Assembly (NCBI RefSeq): GCF_947172395.1
Contig: NC_069104.1
Span: 5,607,355-5,671,354, forward strand
Direction: 5' to 3'
DNA length: 64,000 nt
Origin: Bicyclus anynana
Lineage: Eukaryota; Arthropoda; Insecta; Lepidoptera; Nymphalidae
Shown here: piece by piece, positions 33,701 through 43,684 of the stretch
Position numbering within the stretch: the stretch's first letter is position 1
Layout: every line of letters begins with the position of its first letter
Translations under genes and position numbers: made by a program
Notes under the pieces: generated by a model
What the model was told of the DNA's origin: nothing
Database searches by the model: none
Seen by the model: only the letters and a program-made list of their open reading frames with translations

Positions 33701-36700
33701 GAACCTTACCGTCTATTTTGATACGAACACTTGTCAAACACGTCCGTTTTAGACTACAGTCGTCGTCCTACTGTGTAACGTCTAACGTCTCACAACAATG
33801 TTCGTACATGCGGAAAACTCAGCATGGAAACGGGCTAATGATAAAAATTTATTAAGTATCGTTAAAGCGCCGTACTTTATGGTTATTCACATAAAGCCGG
33901 TCGCCTGCGCGCTAACATAAATCCGAGTTGAAGTCTATTGGTGTTTCGCTTGTATGGAGAACGCCATGAGGTTTTTACTGCCCCGACGTTAGCGCGGCCA
34001 TGGTTTAGAAATAATATCGCCATAAATTGCCGCTATTGTAGAAATAATTATTATACCGCTGGCTTACTGATTTTATCTTTGCGTTTTGCTCCACTGTATA
34101 ATTTTACTATGCAATTGTTTTGCTTTTATTTTTAAACTTTATTTATTCTAGGGTTCGTTTGTTATTCAAACACGCCATCATCTTTGGGACCTACATTGCA
34201 TGTATAGATTTTTCAAAAAAAAAACCACAGTATTTTCTGTCTCGCCTTTACGTTTTATCATCATTTTCAGCCGATGGACGTTCATTGCTCTTGCAGACTC
34301 CCAGACACAACTATCTCGAGCCGCCAGCATCCAGCGACAGTTACCATTCCAGGGCCGGAATTGGACCCCAACGTCTATCGGCGCTTAGGATTCCGTCCAT
34401 TGCCACTTCAGCTTCACGACTTTCTTACCTATGTAAGAAAGTTGTGAACGACTTTGAGCCTTCTTACGAGGTCCACAGCGACTAAGTCAGTGCGGTGTAG
34501 TCAGCTCACCTCAACGAACCCGCCGCGGTCGCGCACCAGCAGGTAGAGCCGGTAGAGGTCCAGCGGCTGCTTGCTGATGGTGGGGCAGGCGGCGATGGGC
34601 GTGCGCCGGTCCTCCATGAACGCCAGCAGCCGCTCCACCCAGCTGCGGCGCTCGGGCGCGTCGTCCATCTCGTACAGCTTGCCCAGCGAGTCCGACTTCT
34701 GGGTCAACAACACACACATCATACACGCGCTGTCGCCAGCTGTGTTTACACATATAGGGACATTTTCGGGAAGAGAAAAAAACGCATTGTCGCACAACAG
34801 CAGCGGCACCAAAAATTATGGATTCGATACCACCGCGTTATTTGTGTCGACAATATGTCCTTTCCTCGTCACGTGATATATAGTTGACGCATGCTAATAG
34901 AGTACCAGCAGAACACGCTGTTCTCGAAGACATGATTCAAACGCACTTTCGGTTAAATAGTAATCAATCAATTCAAGGAAGTCCGGTAGCTGTTTGGCTT
35001 AGGATGTAGTGATAAGATGATAGACCATGTGCGTTTGTGTGTATAATCTGAACCAGCGTCAGTTCACTCAGTTCTACCTACCAACGCAACGTTGAACGCT
35101 TTTCTATACACCATAACATCCAAAGCCAAACGAACTTCCCGGACGCCTTTACAAAACAGCAACGAACGTGGTGCGGCGGTAATAAAAGTCAAAAAAATAA
35201 ACGGTAACATCTACAGTAGAAATTCTTTCACTACAAACATCTAATAATGCTGATGAGATTTTCAATATAATGAACTTGCAGTGGAATATTAAAAAAATTA
35301 TAAAAAATGAGGAGAACACATCGAACAAGGGCAATTTTAAAATATTTAATTTTTTAATTAATTTTAAATCAGAACATGCCTTGCCCTTGATCATTAAAAC
35401 TTACTGGATATATAGCATTCCACAAAAACAGTTGCGAAAGCCGTTTTCAATAACAACACTGTCTGTAAACCGTTAATAAGTTGTAAGGCCACATTGTTAT
35501 TTTGTACTAGCATGGCAAGGATCAAAAATAAATATAGTTTTTGAAGTGATGACTTCTTATGGAGGGATAAGCCGCTTCGTAACGTAACGCGTCTGGCTTC
35601 CCTTTCTCTCACGCATACAGCAGGCGGTTTAAGTTACACATTTGTCGAGCGTCCCGAGACGCATACATTTCAAGAGCGAATTCAATGTCAAGGTCAGCTC
35701 CTGTAGCCAAGTGTCAATCTCTTTCTACGATCGCAAACGCTTCGAAAACTAGAAAAAATTATGGAAAAATGTACTGCTACCGATTATTTTTATAGCATTC
35801 TAACCACTATCTTGTATGCTATTATATCCAACATACTCGTGTTATATACAAAATAACAGATGAACTTATTGTATGGCTTTTGACAGATAACTGCTGCTAA
35901 CAACTCATTGACAGATAAACATTCCATGTGTTATTGAAAACGACTATAACTCATATCATAGATTAACAATTACACTAACTTACTATACTAGATGGAAAAA
36001 TATAACTAAATTATTATAAGCAAATAAAAATATGTAATGTTACTTTTCTAAATCTTGTTTTCTAAGATTAACAAAAAAACGACCAACACCGAAAAAAATA
36101 ACTGGCGTCAAAAGTTAGAAGCTAAAAAGCAATACAATTATGTATTTAAAATTGTGCATTAGACTACATATCTTCTACAGGGAATTAGGAGATCTTTGCA
36201 TGGTTAATAAATTAAATTTAAAAAAAACGTGCATAAACCAAGACTACTAACTGCTTCATCTGCGTTCAATGTTTACACAATAATGAAGGACAAGTAACGC
36301 GTTATTATTTAAGTTTATAAACAAAGAACATTACGCATATTAGGTATACTGACACTAGTCATGACGGACTCTACTACAATGTTTACACAATAATGAGGGA
36401 CAAATAACGCGTTATTATATTTAACTTTATGACCAAAGAACATAACGCATATTATACTGACAGTTTTAAAATTTACTTACGTAGCATAAACATAGTACAG
36501 TTTTATGTAATTGAAATTTCAATCAAGATAATTAGAAAAAAACTGTACAGTCAAAACTGATGGACACTACACACGTAAGATTAAATTTTTGCCGTTGAAA
36601 CTGTACGTCTGTAATACGGCTTACTTAGGTAACTGTTTTTTACAACAGTCAGTACAATATGCGTTATGTTCTTTGGCCATTAAGTTAAATGTGTGTTAAT

Positions 36701-39700
36701 GTGGGATTTTTGTTATTTCAAGCAAATTAACAAGAAATCTGGCACCAAGAAATAACAGCCATTAAAAAGCTCTGGCTGCATTAAAAAAATACTTTCACCA
36801 GTATTGCCTTTTCTTATCGAACTAAGCGAAAAGCGTGTTTTCGTTTTCAAGAATATTTGCTACATGTTTTAAATATGACCAATATTCAAATAGTCGCAAA
36901 AGACTGTGTTAGGGGGTACGACAAAAACGGAATAGTCCAACGGGCGGGGATCGAACCACGACCTTTCAGCGATAAGTTCACTCCTTGCCGTTGAGTTATT
37001 GAGGCTTTCTTTTATTGGGTTTAGATGTGGTCCCACAAAGGTCCACGACCTATCATAGGGTCTGGGACCTATAAACAGGCTTTAAATACGCAGATGAAGC
37101 AGCACAGCACACAGAAAGAGATCGCCATGCATTCAAACGAGTTAGATTAAAAGTTCGAGCGCTACAACATGCTTAGTGAGCATTGAGTTGGATATAAACC
37201 TTTGATCTGTAGGACTCCTGCGGTATGTGACTGTTAAACACCTGAAATACATGACATAATGCAATGCTTCCCCTTCCTACACAGATTGGTTAGCGTTACA
37301 AGGTACAGGGGGGTATTAAAAGTAAACCTTTTTTTCCAATCGGGTGTACCAAAATTAAAACAAAAAATGTAGCATATGTTACGACTTTTTGTTTATGATA
37401 AGTCTTATTGAGTTAAGTTAACTTAAGTTTCTTTTATTAAATATGTATGTTTGAAAGGACAGCTATTTTTGGCAAATCATATTGTCCTTAGTGTTCAGGA
37501 ACAGCAATACATTGAAAATGACACCTTGCCTTTCTTATTATCAAGAGACTATAAGTAATGCAATTACAATGTATGTGTACGCGATAGGTTAAAATAATTT
37601 ATTTTGTCATAGATTTTAGTACTAAATAAATTAAAATTAGAGTCTTTACTTGAATTTTTGCTCCAATCGGAATAAATAAAAAATTTTGCAAAAACAAATT
37701 CAAGGTTGTTTTTTTTTATTTTGGTACACCCGACATGAAACAGTAAAATGTGTAGGATATTATTGACAAAACAACGTGTAAGCCTTTACAAGTGACAATC
37801 TAAAGGGATACACATTCAAAGTACATAATATTTTAATTATTGTGTGTGCATGGGAAGTGAGTTGCAATTTTATTCTAAGATTCCATAAAGTTACCTTAAT
37901 GACATAAACCAAATATAGTATTTTTTTTACATAGACCTTGATAAGATTAAGATTTTTTTTTGCATATTTACAAGGAGAGATGTGTATCTAATACAGTAGA
38001 AAACTAGAAGATCATACAAGTCTCATTTGATAGTAGAAGTTCGCAAAAAACATTCTTAATGCCCCATAATGAGATCAAAGTTGAAGAAAATATGTTGTTT
38101 CGTTTATAATGAAGTCTTGTTCTTAAAATTATACTAATGGATCTAGTGAATTTTAAGGTGAAACTAGCAAGAGTTTGTTAAGCTGTTGTTCCCGTCTTTA
38201 TCATTAACTGATAATAGTAATTTTTTCACAATACTAACTAACCCCCCATTAGACCAGATAATATACAAGATGATAGGTCTCTTATAAAGTCCTGGTCCTT
38301 TTGCGGCGGCTGAGTTCAACTATACACAGATTTTACAGACGCACATTGTACAGATGAATTTCGGGTAATTTCCATTACTGACAATGGAAACAATACTTTT
38401 GGCAATATGTAGAGTAAGGCATCATTTTTATTCCTTAACATAATGTAATACCATAGTGCTGGGGTACAACGTACAACTTCTGTCGTGGTATAGTGTGCGT
38501 CAAACCATACCCTATATCCTGTCAATAATATTGATGATATTATTTTATTGCCAATAATATTGTCAGTGATGTGTGGGAGTGTGTGTGTGTGTTTGTTGTG
38601 TCGTATCGCCGCTGCGATGGCGCGGGTGTCGCGACTCACGGGACTAGAGGGCGGGCGCGGCCAGGGCGAGGGCGCGGCGTCGTAGTCGTCGTGCGCCGAC
38701 GAGTGCGACGCGCCGCCCGGCGACGGCGACGGTGCCGCGCTGCCCGGCCCGTACTCTTTGCGCGAACTCTTCGGCGTGCCGCACGGCTCCTCGCCTGACG
38801 CTGGAACACGACGCACAGACACTGTTACACTACTTGCATAAAAACCATTTGTTTTACACTTTATATACACCGCGTCACGAAATTAGTCCACTCCGATATC
38901 TGACGTCACCCAGACGTGGGCTTTTTAACTCACGATCTCGCAGGCCAAAACACCCTTCGCGAACGACCCTCTAAGCCGAGGTCCGAGTCTCAGAGGAGAC
39001 GCCCTTAGAGAGTCGTTCCGTCCATTTACTCTGCATCAGGCGATGCTTCTGCGCTCGCCCAAACCCCCCGGTGACGCCGCTGGTCCCATAAGGAGCCTAC
39101 GGCACTTAAACAGTCAGAAAAAAAAGAAACAAGTCCCGTAGCCGCGGCGCTAATGTCTTAATGGAGCTCATTGTCATTTGGGAATGGCAGTGTTATTGTC
39201 ATTTGTGTAAGGCGCTATCAATTTTAGTTCGGGTTTTAGCCGCGGGAGTTCTTTTGTGGCGCGGAGTCTTGGCAAGTGCTTGGCTGCAATCATGCTATGG
39301 TAGTAAGTGACGATGCATTTTCGCATTTTGAACTAACCCCACCCGGCACACACACTTCATAGGACGTGTTACTGGCATCCCTTGCGACGTTCTGACCTAT
39401 TTATTGATTAATGATGGTTTTCCACATACCATCATGTGTGGGCCTATTGCTTGATGCTAAAATATGGACGTGAGATGAACTGCAGTTCTGTGGTTCTCTC
39501 TCAAGCTACCTAAAGAGCATGGTGTTGCTTCTAAACGTTACAGTATGCTGTATACAATATCTTTGTTACGTATGCTGCATCCGTAGTAATTAGTAAATTG
39601 CAAGCTAGCTTATTTATCTCAGTGTGGGTTGCTACATACATTTAAACGAGTATAGGTAGATATAAGGTCAGTGTCTCACCGGCGGACGCGTTGCTGAGCG

Positions 39701-40722
39701 TGCTCTGCTGGCTGCCCTCGTCGAGCGGCGCGCCGTCGGGCCCGGTGGTGACGAGCGCGGTGGCGGGCGCGGCGGGCCCGTTGTCGTGCGACTCGCCGGG
39801 CGCCGTGGGCGGCGGCATCGCCTCGCCGGGCGGGCCCATGTGCCGCCCCGCTTGCTGCAACACCGCGGTCACGAGGAATGTAACATAGGTGTAAATGCAA
39901 GTGTCATCGCACGTCACAGTCAGAAACGCCGTCACCTAAAGCTAGAAGTGGCGTAGCTAAGGAAAAGAGGTCAGTGGCAAGGATTTGTGGCTGTGGGTGC
40001 GTGGGTTTCGTGTGCAGGGACACTAAGTGGTTGTAAGAAAAACCAAGCCAGTGATATTAAAGATTGATGGATACATTTTTCACTGATAAGGATTCTACTT
40101 TAGTCTCTTTTTAAATATGACCTATATTCACATTACCAAATAGTCGGAAAATGTTACCACTAAAGTGTTAGGAGTGGGTACGACAACAGTCCAGCGGGTG
40201 GAGATCGAACCACCACTTCTTGGCGCTGAGTCCGACCCTTTACCCCGGAGCTATTGAGGCTTATGGTTCAGATTCAACATTGCATCAGATGTTGGCGAGA
40301 ACTTCCATTTTCTCCATTCCATTTCATTCCATTCCATTTTCTGTGTCTCACATGCGACCAATTGGTATGGACAACACATTTGGTCTCTTTTTGTTCAGAA
40401 ACTAGACGTGACCCAAGTTTAATAACACGTACCTTGAGCGGTGGGTAGTGTTGTGATGGGTGCGGCGGCGGCGTAGGCCTGTAGCCGCCGTAGGGGTAGG
40501 GGTGATGGTTCCGTGGCGGGTACGCGTACTGCTGCGGCGGGTAGGGCGCCGGCTTGTAGGGCGGCCCGTGGTGCGGGTAGGGCTGCGGTAGCATGGCGCC
40601 CGGCGGCGGTGCGCCCGACGGCGGGGGGCCTGCGCCAGAGCCCGGGCGGCCCGGCGCGGCGGGCCCGCCACCGTCCGACAACGACGACGACGGCCGCGGC
40701 GGCATCGGTACGTTCTGGGTAC
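19959..40722 (-). CDS. osa: Osa / ARID1 (BAF250) chromatin-remodeling subunit, 3' part of gene
   Basis: Twelve exons join in frame: 40433-40722, 39680-39854, 38640-38800, 34510-34698, 32978-33194, 32212-32328, 29980-30054, 27626-27713, 26831-27071, 24752-24844, 21866-22138, 19959-21785 (3746 nt; 1247 residues plus stop). Order: Pro/Gly/Tyr-rich region (1-208) starting with NVPMPPRPSSSLSD, which resembles the internal ARID1A segment MPPRP..SGQSD; ARID DNA-binding domain (about 209-316); low-complexity Pro/Gly/Tyr/His region; BAF250_C (about 640-1247). Osa defines the BAP type of Brahma SWI/SNF complexes and binds AT-rich DNA through the ARID. The first exon here begins mid-codon, so upstream N-terminal exons exist outside the window. 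Fly Osa is about 2700 aa, human ARID1A about 2285, so a large part is missing here. The symbol follows the fly orthologue. Confidence 0.95.
21866..22138 (-). CDS. osa: osa exon K (Ala/Pro/His-rich)
   Basis: Acceptor GACGTGTAG, donor GTGAGCAT; 91 codons, phase 0-0. Reads GGAGPGAPSAAAAGVPRRHP, DFAKAEGGFPPNAG, and a HPPLHHQPPWPPQQHPHQPY end. Several frames are open because of the high GC; this frame is fixed by phase and by composition matching other Osa linkers. Confidence 0.78.
22139..24751. other. osa intron J-K, no exon seen
   Basis: AT-rich sequence with poly(T) near 23231-23251 and no recognised element. 24061-24280 is especially A/T-rich. Confidence 0.5.
24752..24844 (-). CDS. osa: osa exon J (31 codons), tentative
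   Basis: Acceptor TTGGTGCGTAG has a poor pyrimidine tract; donor GTACGGAC. Phase 0-0, so it fits but is not required. Reads MSGGAACGAGIMGSQLARQL and VAPLPSPARPY. It lies about 95 bp from a hAT-like MITE. Could be an optional exon or a false call. Confidence 0.6.
24940..25252. mobile_element. hAT-like MITE, copy 2 (intact, 313 bp)
   Basis: Inverted repeats CTCAGACCGATTATAGAAGG...CCTATACAATAATTGGTCTGAG, flanked by 8-bp duplications GCTGCTGC (24932-24939, 25253-25260). Homologous to the interrupted copy at 15571-16437. Confidence 0.88.
25261..26830. other. osa intron I-J remainder
   Basis: AT-rich, no exon or identifiable repeat. Short ORFs here look non-coding. Confidence 0.4.
26831..27071 (-). 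CDS. osa: osa exon I (Gly/Tyr then Pro/His-rich)
   Basis: Acceptor TATTGCAG, donor GTAACCGA. Begins GYASGGEYRYGGYGGYRAGA and ends in a PHHPHPHPQHPPPHPPH run and SPQQPHE. Very GC-rich low complexity; the several overlapping ORFs here are shadows of it. Confidence 0.85.
27626..27713 (-). CDS. osa: osa exon H
   Basis: Acceptor TGTTCCAG, donor GTCAGTTG. Reads GYQQGYGYEYGPSYPANRPV and YPPYGPEGD, resembling the IGPEGN segment of ARID1A. Confidence 0.85.
27714..29582. other. osa intron G-H, 3' part
   Basis: AT-rich, nothing recognised apart from the palindrome GGAAATGGATTTTCCATTTCC just outside at 27543-27563. Confidence 0.4.
29583..29735. repeat. MITE family D, copy 1, with CA microsatellite
   Basis: AAGTCCATTTGGCATTTTGT pairs with the right end ATCCAAACCCAAAGGACTT. 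Inside: AAGATGACAGACCAGGCGCG..TTTGCG and a CACACACACAAACACACACA run. Homologous to 34981-35144. Confidence 0.7.
29980..30054 (-). CDS. osa: osa exon G (25 codons)
   Basis: Acceptor GGTTGTAG, donor GTACTCAC. Reads GGGPGGDNLAASNPFDEPPG and PRRPP. Its NPFDEP core stands where ARID1A has a DPF motif. Too short for a plain ORF scan. Phase 1-1, so it can be skipped without a frameshift. Confidence 0.78.
30128..30385. repeat. Fold-back element with minisatellite core
   Basis: Ends TTGAAGTGAAAACTTC and GAAGTTTTCACTTC are inverted. Between them about six degenerate units of 31-35 bp, type GACACGTTGGGCAATTTAGG-GTTGGGAAAAA (30154-30340). A similar end, TTTTTGAAGTGATGACTTCT, occurs at 35540. Confidence 0.75.
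30386..32211. other. osa intron F-G remainder
   Basis: No exon, no clear repeat. The stretch before exon F (32148-32190) is a GTAGTG(T)-rich purine-like run on + , i.e. a CACTAC run downstream of the exon F donor. Confidence 0.4.
32212..32328 (-). CDS. osa: osa exon F
   Basis: Acceptor TTGTATCAG, donor GTATAGCG. With the carried G it reads GSSNSQEQFGAGGAAQGGAP and ends YPPQPNQPQ. Phase 1-1. Confidence 0.82.
32540..32715 (-). repeat. SINE family C body, reverse copy
   Basis: Reverse of the ..ACGTACCGCCAAG..CATCCTACTCCTA..TTAGATTGCATCATCAC..CACCATCAGGTGAGAT.. body seen forward at 49733-49945; shares its end with the SINE at 61197-61382. Confidence 0.7.
32793..32868. repeat. Dispersed repeat F, copy 2
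   Basis: TTAACCCTACGCCCATTGGT..CACAAGTCCGGGACTC..CTCTGCCACG aligns with 18166-18240. Confidence 0.55.
32978..33194 (-). CDS. osa: osa exon E: ARID domain, second half
   Basis: Acceptor CTTTCAAG, donor GTGAGGCT. Continues V-TKNKTWKDIAGLLGI, then SSSAAYTLRKHYTKNLLAYE, the helix-turn-helix end of the ARID, and a Lys/Ser linker (KKKSGKSNSTSN). All ARID hallmarks are present. Confidence 0.95.
33262..33352 (+). mobile_element. RTE-type LINE fragment
   Basis: TGGCGACCCCGCACAAGAAAG..GCGCATTGTTG..GACATCAAGCGA matches the ORF end seen at 6585-6665. Lies in the intron that splits the ARID domain. Confidence 0.7.
33379..33625 (+). repeat. SINE family A copy, strongly diverged
   Basis: Retains AGCCGTGATAG, CAGTTATGTGCATTT, ATCATGAGTAACCCTGCATA and CAACCCGCATTGGGTCAGCG; the B-box is lost. 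An old copy. Confidence 0.6.
34256..34490 (-). mobile_element. RTE-type LINE 3' fragment, reverse
   Basis: Reverse of the RTE end: CCGCCAGCATCCAGCGACAG, CCATTGCCACTTCAGCTTCA, and the GACTTTGAGCCTTCTTACG start of the RRLK segment. Ends about 19 bp from the donor of the ARID exon D. Confidence 0.78.
34510..34698 (-). CDS. osa: osa exon D: ARID domain, first half
   Basis: 63 codons, phase 0-0. KLYEMDDAPERRSWVERLLA (helices 1-2), then ISKQPLDLYRLYLLVRDRGG and FVE. The conserved PLDL-YRLY and RGG turn are intact. Donor GTGAGCTG follows FVE. Confidence 0.95.
34981..35144. repeat. MITE family D, copy 2
   Basis: GTCCGGTAGCTGTTTGGCTTAGGATGT (shown in part: TGTTTGGCTTAGGATGT) pairs with ACATCCAAAGCCAAACG at 35116-35132. 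Inner GATAAGATGATAGACCATGT matches copy 1. Confidence 0.7.
35145..36266. other. osa intron C-D, middle part
   Basis: AT-rich. Contains the single element end at about 35540-35560 (see 30128-30385). No exon seen between osa exons C and D. Confidence 0.4.
36267..36690. repeat. Two direct plus one inverted 85-bp repeat units
   Basis: 36267-36354 and 36377-36462 are direct copies (CAATGTTTACACAATAATGA..AACGCGTTATTAT..AAAGAACATAACGCATATTA..TACTGACA). 36646-36690 is the inverted end of the same unit (CAGTACAATATGCGTTATGT..). The last two may be the ends of one MITE of about 315 bp. Confidence 0.75.
36868..37009 (-). repeat. SINE family B copy, reverse
   Basis: Reverse B-box GGGGATCGAACCACGACC and head GAGTTATTGAGGC; body TAAATATGACCAATATTCAAA. 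Confidence 0.75.
37010..38639. other. osa intron C-D, 3'-most part on + coordinates
   Basis: AT-rich with T runs; includes 38571-38595, a short GTGTGT run beside the exon C donor. Nothing else recognised. Confidence 0.4.
38640..38800 (-). CDS. osa: osa exon C
   Basis: Acceptor CGTGTTCCAG, donor GTGAGTCG. Reads SGEEPCGTPKSSRKEYGPGS and on to PWPRPPSSP. Ends phase 0, directly before the ARID exon. Confidence 0.85.
38885..39110. repeat. Unclassified moderately GC-rich block
   Basis: Between osa exons C and B: GAGTCTCAGAGGAGACGCCC, TTAGAGAGTCGTTCCGTCCA, CATCAGGCGATGCTTCTGCG, CCCCCCGGTGACGCCGCTGG. Looks like a transposon remnant rather than an exon (no long frame). Not identified. Confidence 0.4.
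39118..39262. repeat. MITE family E, copy 1
   Basis: AAGTCCCGTAGCCGCGGCGC, AATGTCTTAATGGAGCTC, TGTCATTTGTGTAAGGCGCT, ATCAATTTTAGTTCGGGTTT, AGCCGCGGGAGTTCTTT. Aligns with 58632-58768. The ends are partly inverted. Confidence 0.65.
39680..39854 (-). CDS. osa: osa exon B
   Basis: Acceptor GTGTTGCAG, donor GTGAGACA; enters phase 0, leaves one base. Reads QAGRHMGPPGEAMPPPTAPG to STLSNASA. Disordered linker before the ARID. Confidence 0.85.
40109..40262 (-). repeat. SINE family B copy, reverse
   Basis: Reverse B-box GTGGAGATCGAACCACCAC and head GGAGCTATTGAGGC; body TTTAAATATGACCTATATTC. Lies between osa exons B and A. Confidence 0.75.
40433..40722 (-). CDS. osa: osa exon A (5'-most in window)
   Basis: Acceptor ATTGTTCCAG, donor GTACGTGT. 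Starts two bases into a codon, ends phase 0. Encodes TQNVPMPPRPSSSLSDGGGP and then Pro/Tyr/His-rich sequence. The ATG at 40705 is probably internal, since the matching ARID1A segment lies far from its N-terminus. Confidence 0.88.
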
Positions 40723-42670
40723 CTGGAACAATAACACATCAACCGATGAGTTTATTTGTGGAGAACCAGACTTTCCTTATTAGAGGGCATTTGGTCCTTA
40801 AAGCCTGCTCCAATGAGGGCTGGCGGACTTACGGTGATAACGTAACAATCACTAACTATGATGAGGATGAATATGATGATGATAGTTTCTGTAAGCAATG
40901 TCAACGTTGCAGTAAAAATTAAATAAAAATATTACTCAAGCTTTGGTCAAAAACTTGCTTCCTTCGTTAAAATTTTGATGTTCCTTGTAAATTGTCGAAG
41001 AAAGCAAGAAACATATGATTTACTTTAAATTTACACCGTATTATCCTGCATAGTTTCTTCGATTGCTAAATCGTACAACTCCTGTTTAGTGAGTAATGAC
41101 GTAACGTTAGATTGATAAGCATGCAAAGAAAGGGGTAATAAACCGTTCTTTGCAAGCTCATGAACATTATTATGTTATTAAAAATATAACAAAGTTTGCT
41201 AAAGAACACCCATCAACAAATTACTAATGGCTTCCAAAACATAACGACAGTGATAACGTTCAGCGTAACGACAATCGTCCCACATTAAACTGGATAAGCA
41301 TCGCAGATAACATACAATCGGTGGAGACTTTTATCGGGTCGTAAAACGCCTTCCAACAAGCACTAGTATCAAGGTTGGCAGACGGCGGACCGGTGCGGGG
41401 TGCGTTCGCTTTTCGGGCGCAAACAAACCGCCGGTGGGATGGGAGCCGGGTGCACTTGAATTAAATTGTATTCGAGAGTGCAAGCGACGAATGTTTCCGT
41501 GTGTGATCGATCCGACCGGCGGGCGCACTTCGCACACACAATTTGAATAATACAGTTAACGAGGGCTTAGGCGGGCCGTGCATCAATCGGGAAGAGAGAC
41601 GGATCACTTTCGTTTTCCGGCACGTGAGCGGAATACACGTACAGTGGGGTACCTACACACAGCCTGCGAATTCTCAGTGCGCTTCGCCGTATATGTGCAT
41701 ACTGCATGCGACGCGCACGCAGCGCATTGACCGAGGCCGCTGCGGTGATTTGCGACGACGAAAGTGGTATGGCGGCTTTTATGTAGGTCGATTTGAACTT
41801 AAGTAGTTATGTCACCGTTGCGTGACACAACCCGCCCCCTTCTCCGTGATCTCAGCAGACTCAGTAACTCAGTTTCGCGTGAAGCGGATTCTAAGCAACA
41901 GGCTGTACGCACTTCTTCAAGAAGTCCCCCTGTCTATTCGGAGTTCAAAATCAAAACAATAATGTTCTCTGTTGTTATCTAATACAAAAAAATGTCATGT
42001 CACGGAGTTTGTGATTACACTCCCTTCCTGTTTTTTTTTTTGTTTAATAGCTAACATATTTTAATATAATGTTGTCAGCTTAAGTTGCAGCGGAATCTCT
42101 TGCAGAAATTCTTACAATCCTGCTCCGTTAACATAACCATACCTACTCGTATAACTGCAGCCAGAGACAGTAATAGCGAATTTGTCCAGCTGACTGACTT
42201 TAGCTTTTTTATGCAATCCAAACAAAGGTTTCCCTGATAACGATTTCAGTAGTAGATACTTCAGTACTACAACTTTTCAATAATAGCCCTTCTAAAAACC
42301 ATCGAGTTAAGCTTTCAGAGAATGACAAGTGTCAATGAAACCCTTGTTAATCTCAGACTTTTAGTTCAGATCGAGAGCGGCCGTCACACTGATACGGCGC
42401 CGAAGCACCGACGGCCCAGTGACGTTATCACGAGCAAGGGACGACACTTTAATCTCGACGAGCAATTATTATCGGCGCATTATAATAACGTCGGCGTCGA
42501 TCAGACGGCCGGCAGACGGCGAGGCGCCGGTGAATCACCAGCGAGACACATGCCCACCTACGTGACATCTATTTCTTTAAAAAGCATTAATGACTTTTAA
42601 ACGAGTTCAATACGACTAACTATAAACGAAACGAAACGTAAACAAGCAACGAGCTACTAACGCACTGCAA
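40723..42670. other. Upstream of osa exon A; CpG-richer block, no exon shown
   Basis: 41360-41780 is GC-richer with many CpGs (GGCAGACGGCGGACCGGTGC, CCGACCGGCGGGCGCACTTC). It could hold an alternative osa promoter or 5' exon, but no splice-consistent frame joins exon A. 42370-42560 is another such patch. Otherwise AT-rich. Confidence 0.35.
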
Positions 42671-42985
42671 GACGGTGATAGCCCACTGGAAATGACCTCT
42701 GCCTCCGATTACGAAGGGCGTAAATTCGAATCAAGTCCGGGACATGCACCTCCGTTCATGCACATCTGGTCAATTATGTGCATTTTAAGAGATTAAATAT
42801 CAACTGTCTCAAACGGTGAAGGATAAACATAGTGAGGAAACCTGCATACCTGAGAATTTTCTTAATTCTCTACGTGTGTGAAGTCTGCCAATGTGCATTG
42901 GGCCAGCGTGTTGGACTATGGGCCTTACCCCTCAGCAGTGAGCTGAGTATACCAAACTTCGGTACGAAGATAATGATAATAATAT
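42671..42985 (+). repeat. SINE family A copy
   Basis: A-box GTGATAGCCCACTGGAAATG; B-box damaged (GTAAATTCGAATCAAG); 3' body intact to GTGAGCTGAGTATACC. Confidence 0.8.
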
Positions 42986-43075
42986 TATTTATATCCCGAG
43001 CAGGTACACTGCGTTTTGCGTTGTCATTTCAAGTTTAATTTGGTGAAGGTACAACTTTTTACCTGACTACCGAGA

Positions 43076-43250
43076 ATAACTATAGTCCAGTGGTTACCTA
43101 CGTGCCCTGAGTTCGATGCCTGAGTCGGGCTAAGAGAATCTGAGCTCAACTTTCTTTTAAGAAACTTTCAATACAAATTCTCAGCCCGGAGTTGGGAAGT
43201 TAAACTACCATAAAGTAAGAAAGACCCTACTTTTTCCATTCTTCCATCTC
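43076..43250 (+). repeat. tRNA-derived SINE-like repeat
   Basis: A-box ATAGTCCAGTGGTTACC and B-box GAGTTCGATGCCTGAG, then CTCAGCCCGGAGTTGGGAAG. Different from families A-C. Confidence 0.5.
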
Positions 43251-43684
43251 TAATATAAATACATATTTTAGGCAAGCGCGTTCCACCTTGGACAAAGTCA
43301 TTTTCGGATCGTGAACGCACTCTAGATCAATTTTGCGTTAGAAAATAACAAGACTCTTGCCGGCTACTATTGTAAATTTTAATGTGATAAGGTCGGCAAA
43401 AACGCAATAGTGCGTTTGCATCACGCAAATTGCATTGTGTATTGTAGCGAGTTGAAAATTAATTGAACTAAGATTATTTTTGCGACAAAGAAGTATCTAC
43501 AACTAATACTTATTTCTGCCGCCAAGCGGCACATCTGAAGGGTAGTTGTCAGTAAAATTATAGTCACGCAGGCCTTAGCACCTATTGCCTCAGGTCGACG
43601 AGCGACGCATTGTAGAACATGTTTAAAGTGAACTATGGGCTGAGAAGCATTTTCATAGACGATGATTTAGTTTTTTTTTTCATT

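Noticed and set aside
36267..36462. CRISPR-like direct repeats
   Set aside because: Only two copies of 85 bp in a eukaryotic intron, with an inverted third: a transposon remnant.
40402..40742. Overlapping Arg/Ala ORFs in other frames
   Set aside because: Shadows of osa exon A, whose frame is fixed by splice phase and the MPPRP motif.
41331..41537. 68-codon minus ORF as osa N-terminus
   Set aside because: Not Gln/Gly/Pro-rich and no splice-consistent junction to exon A.
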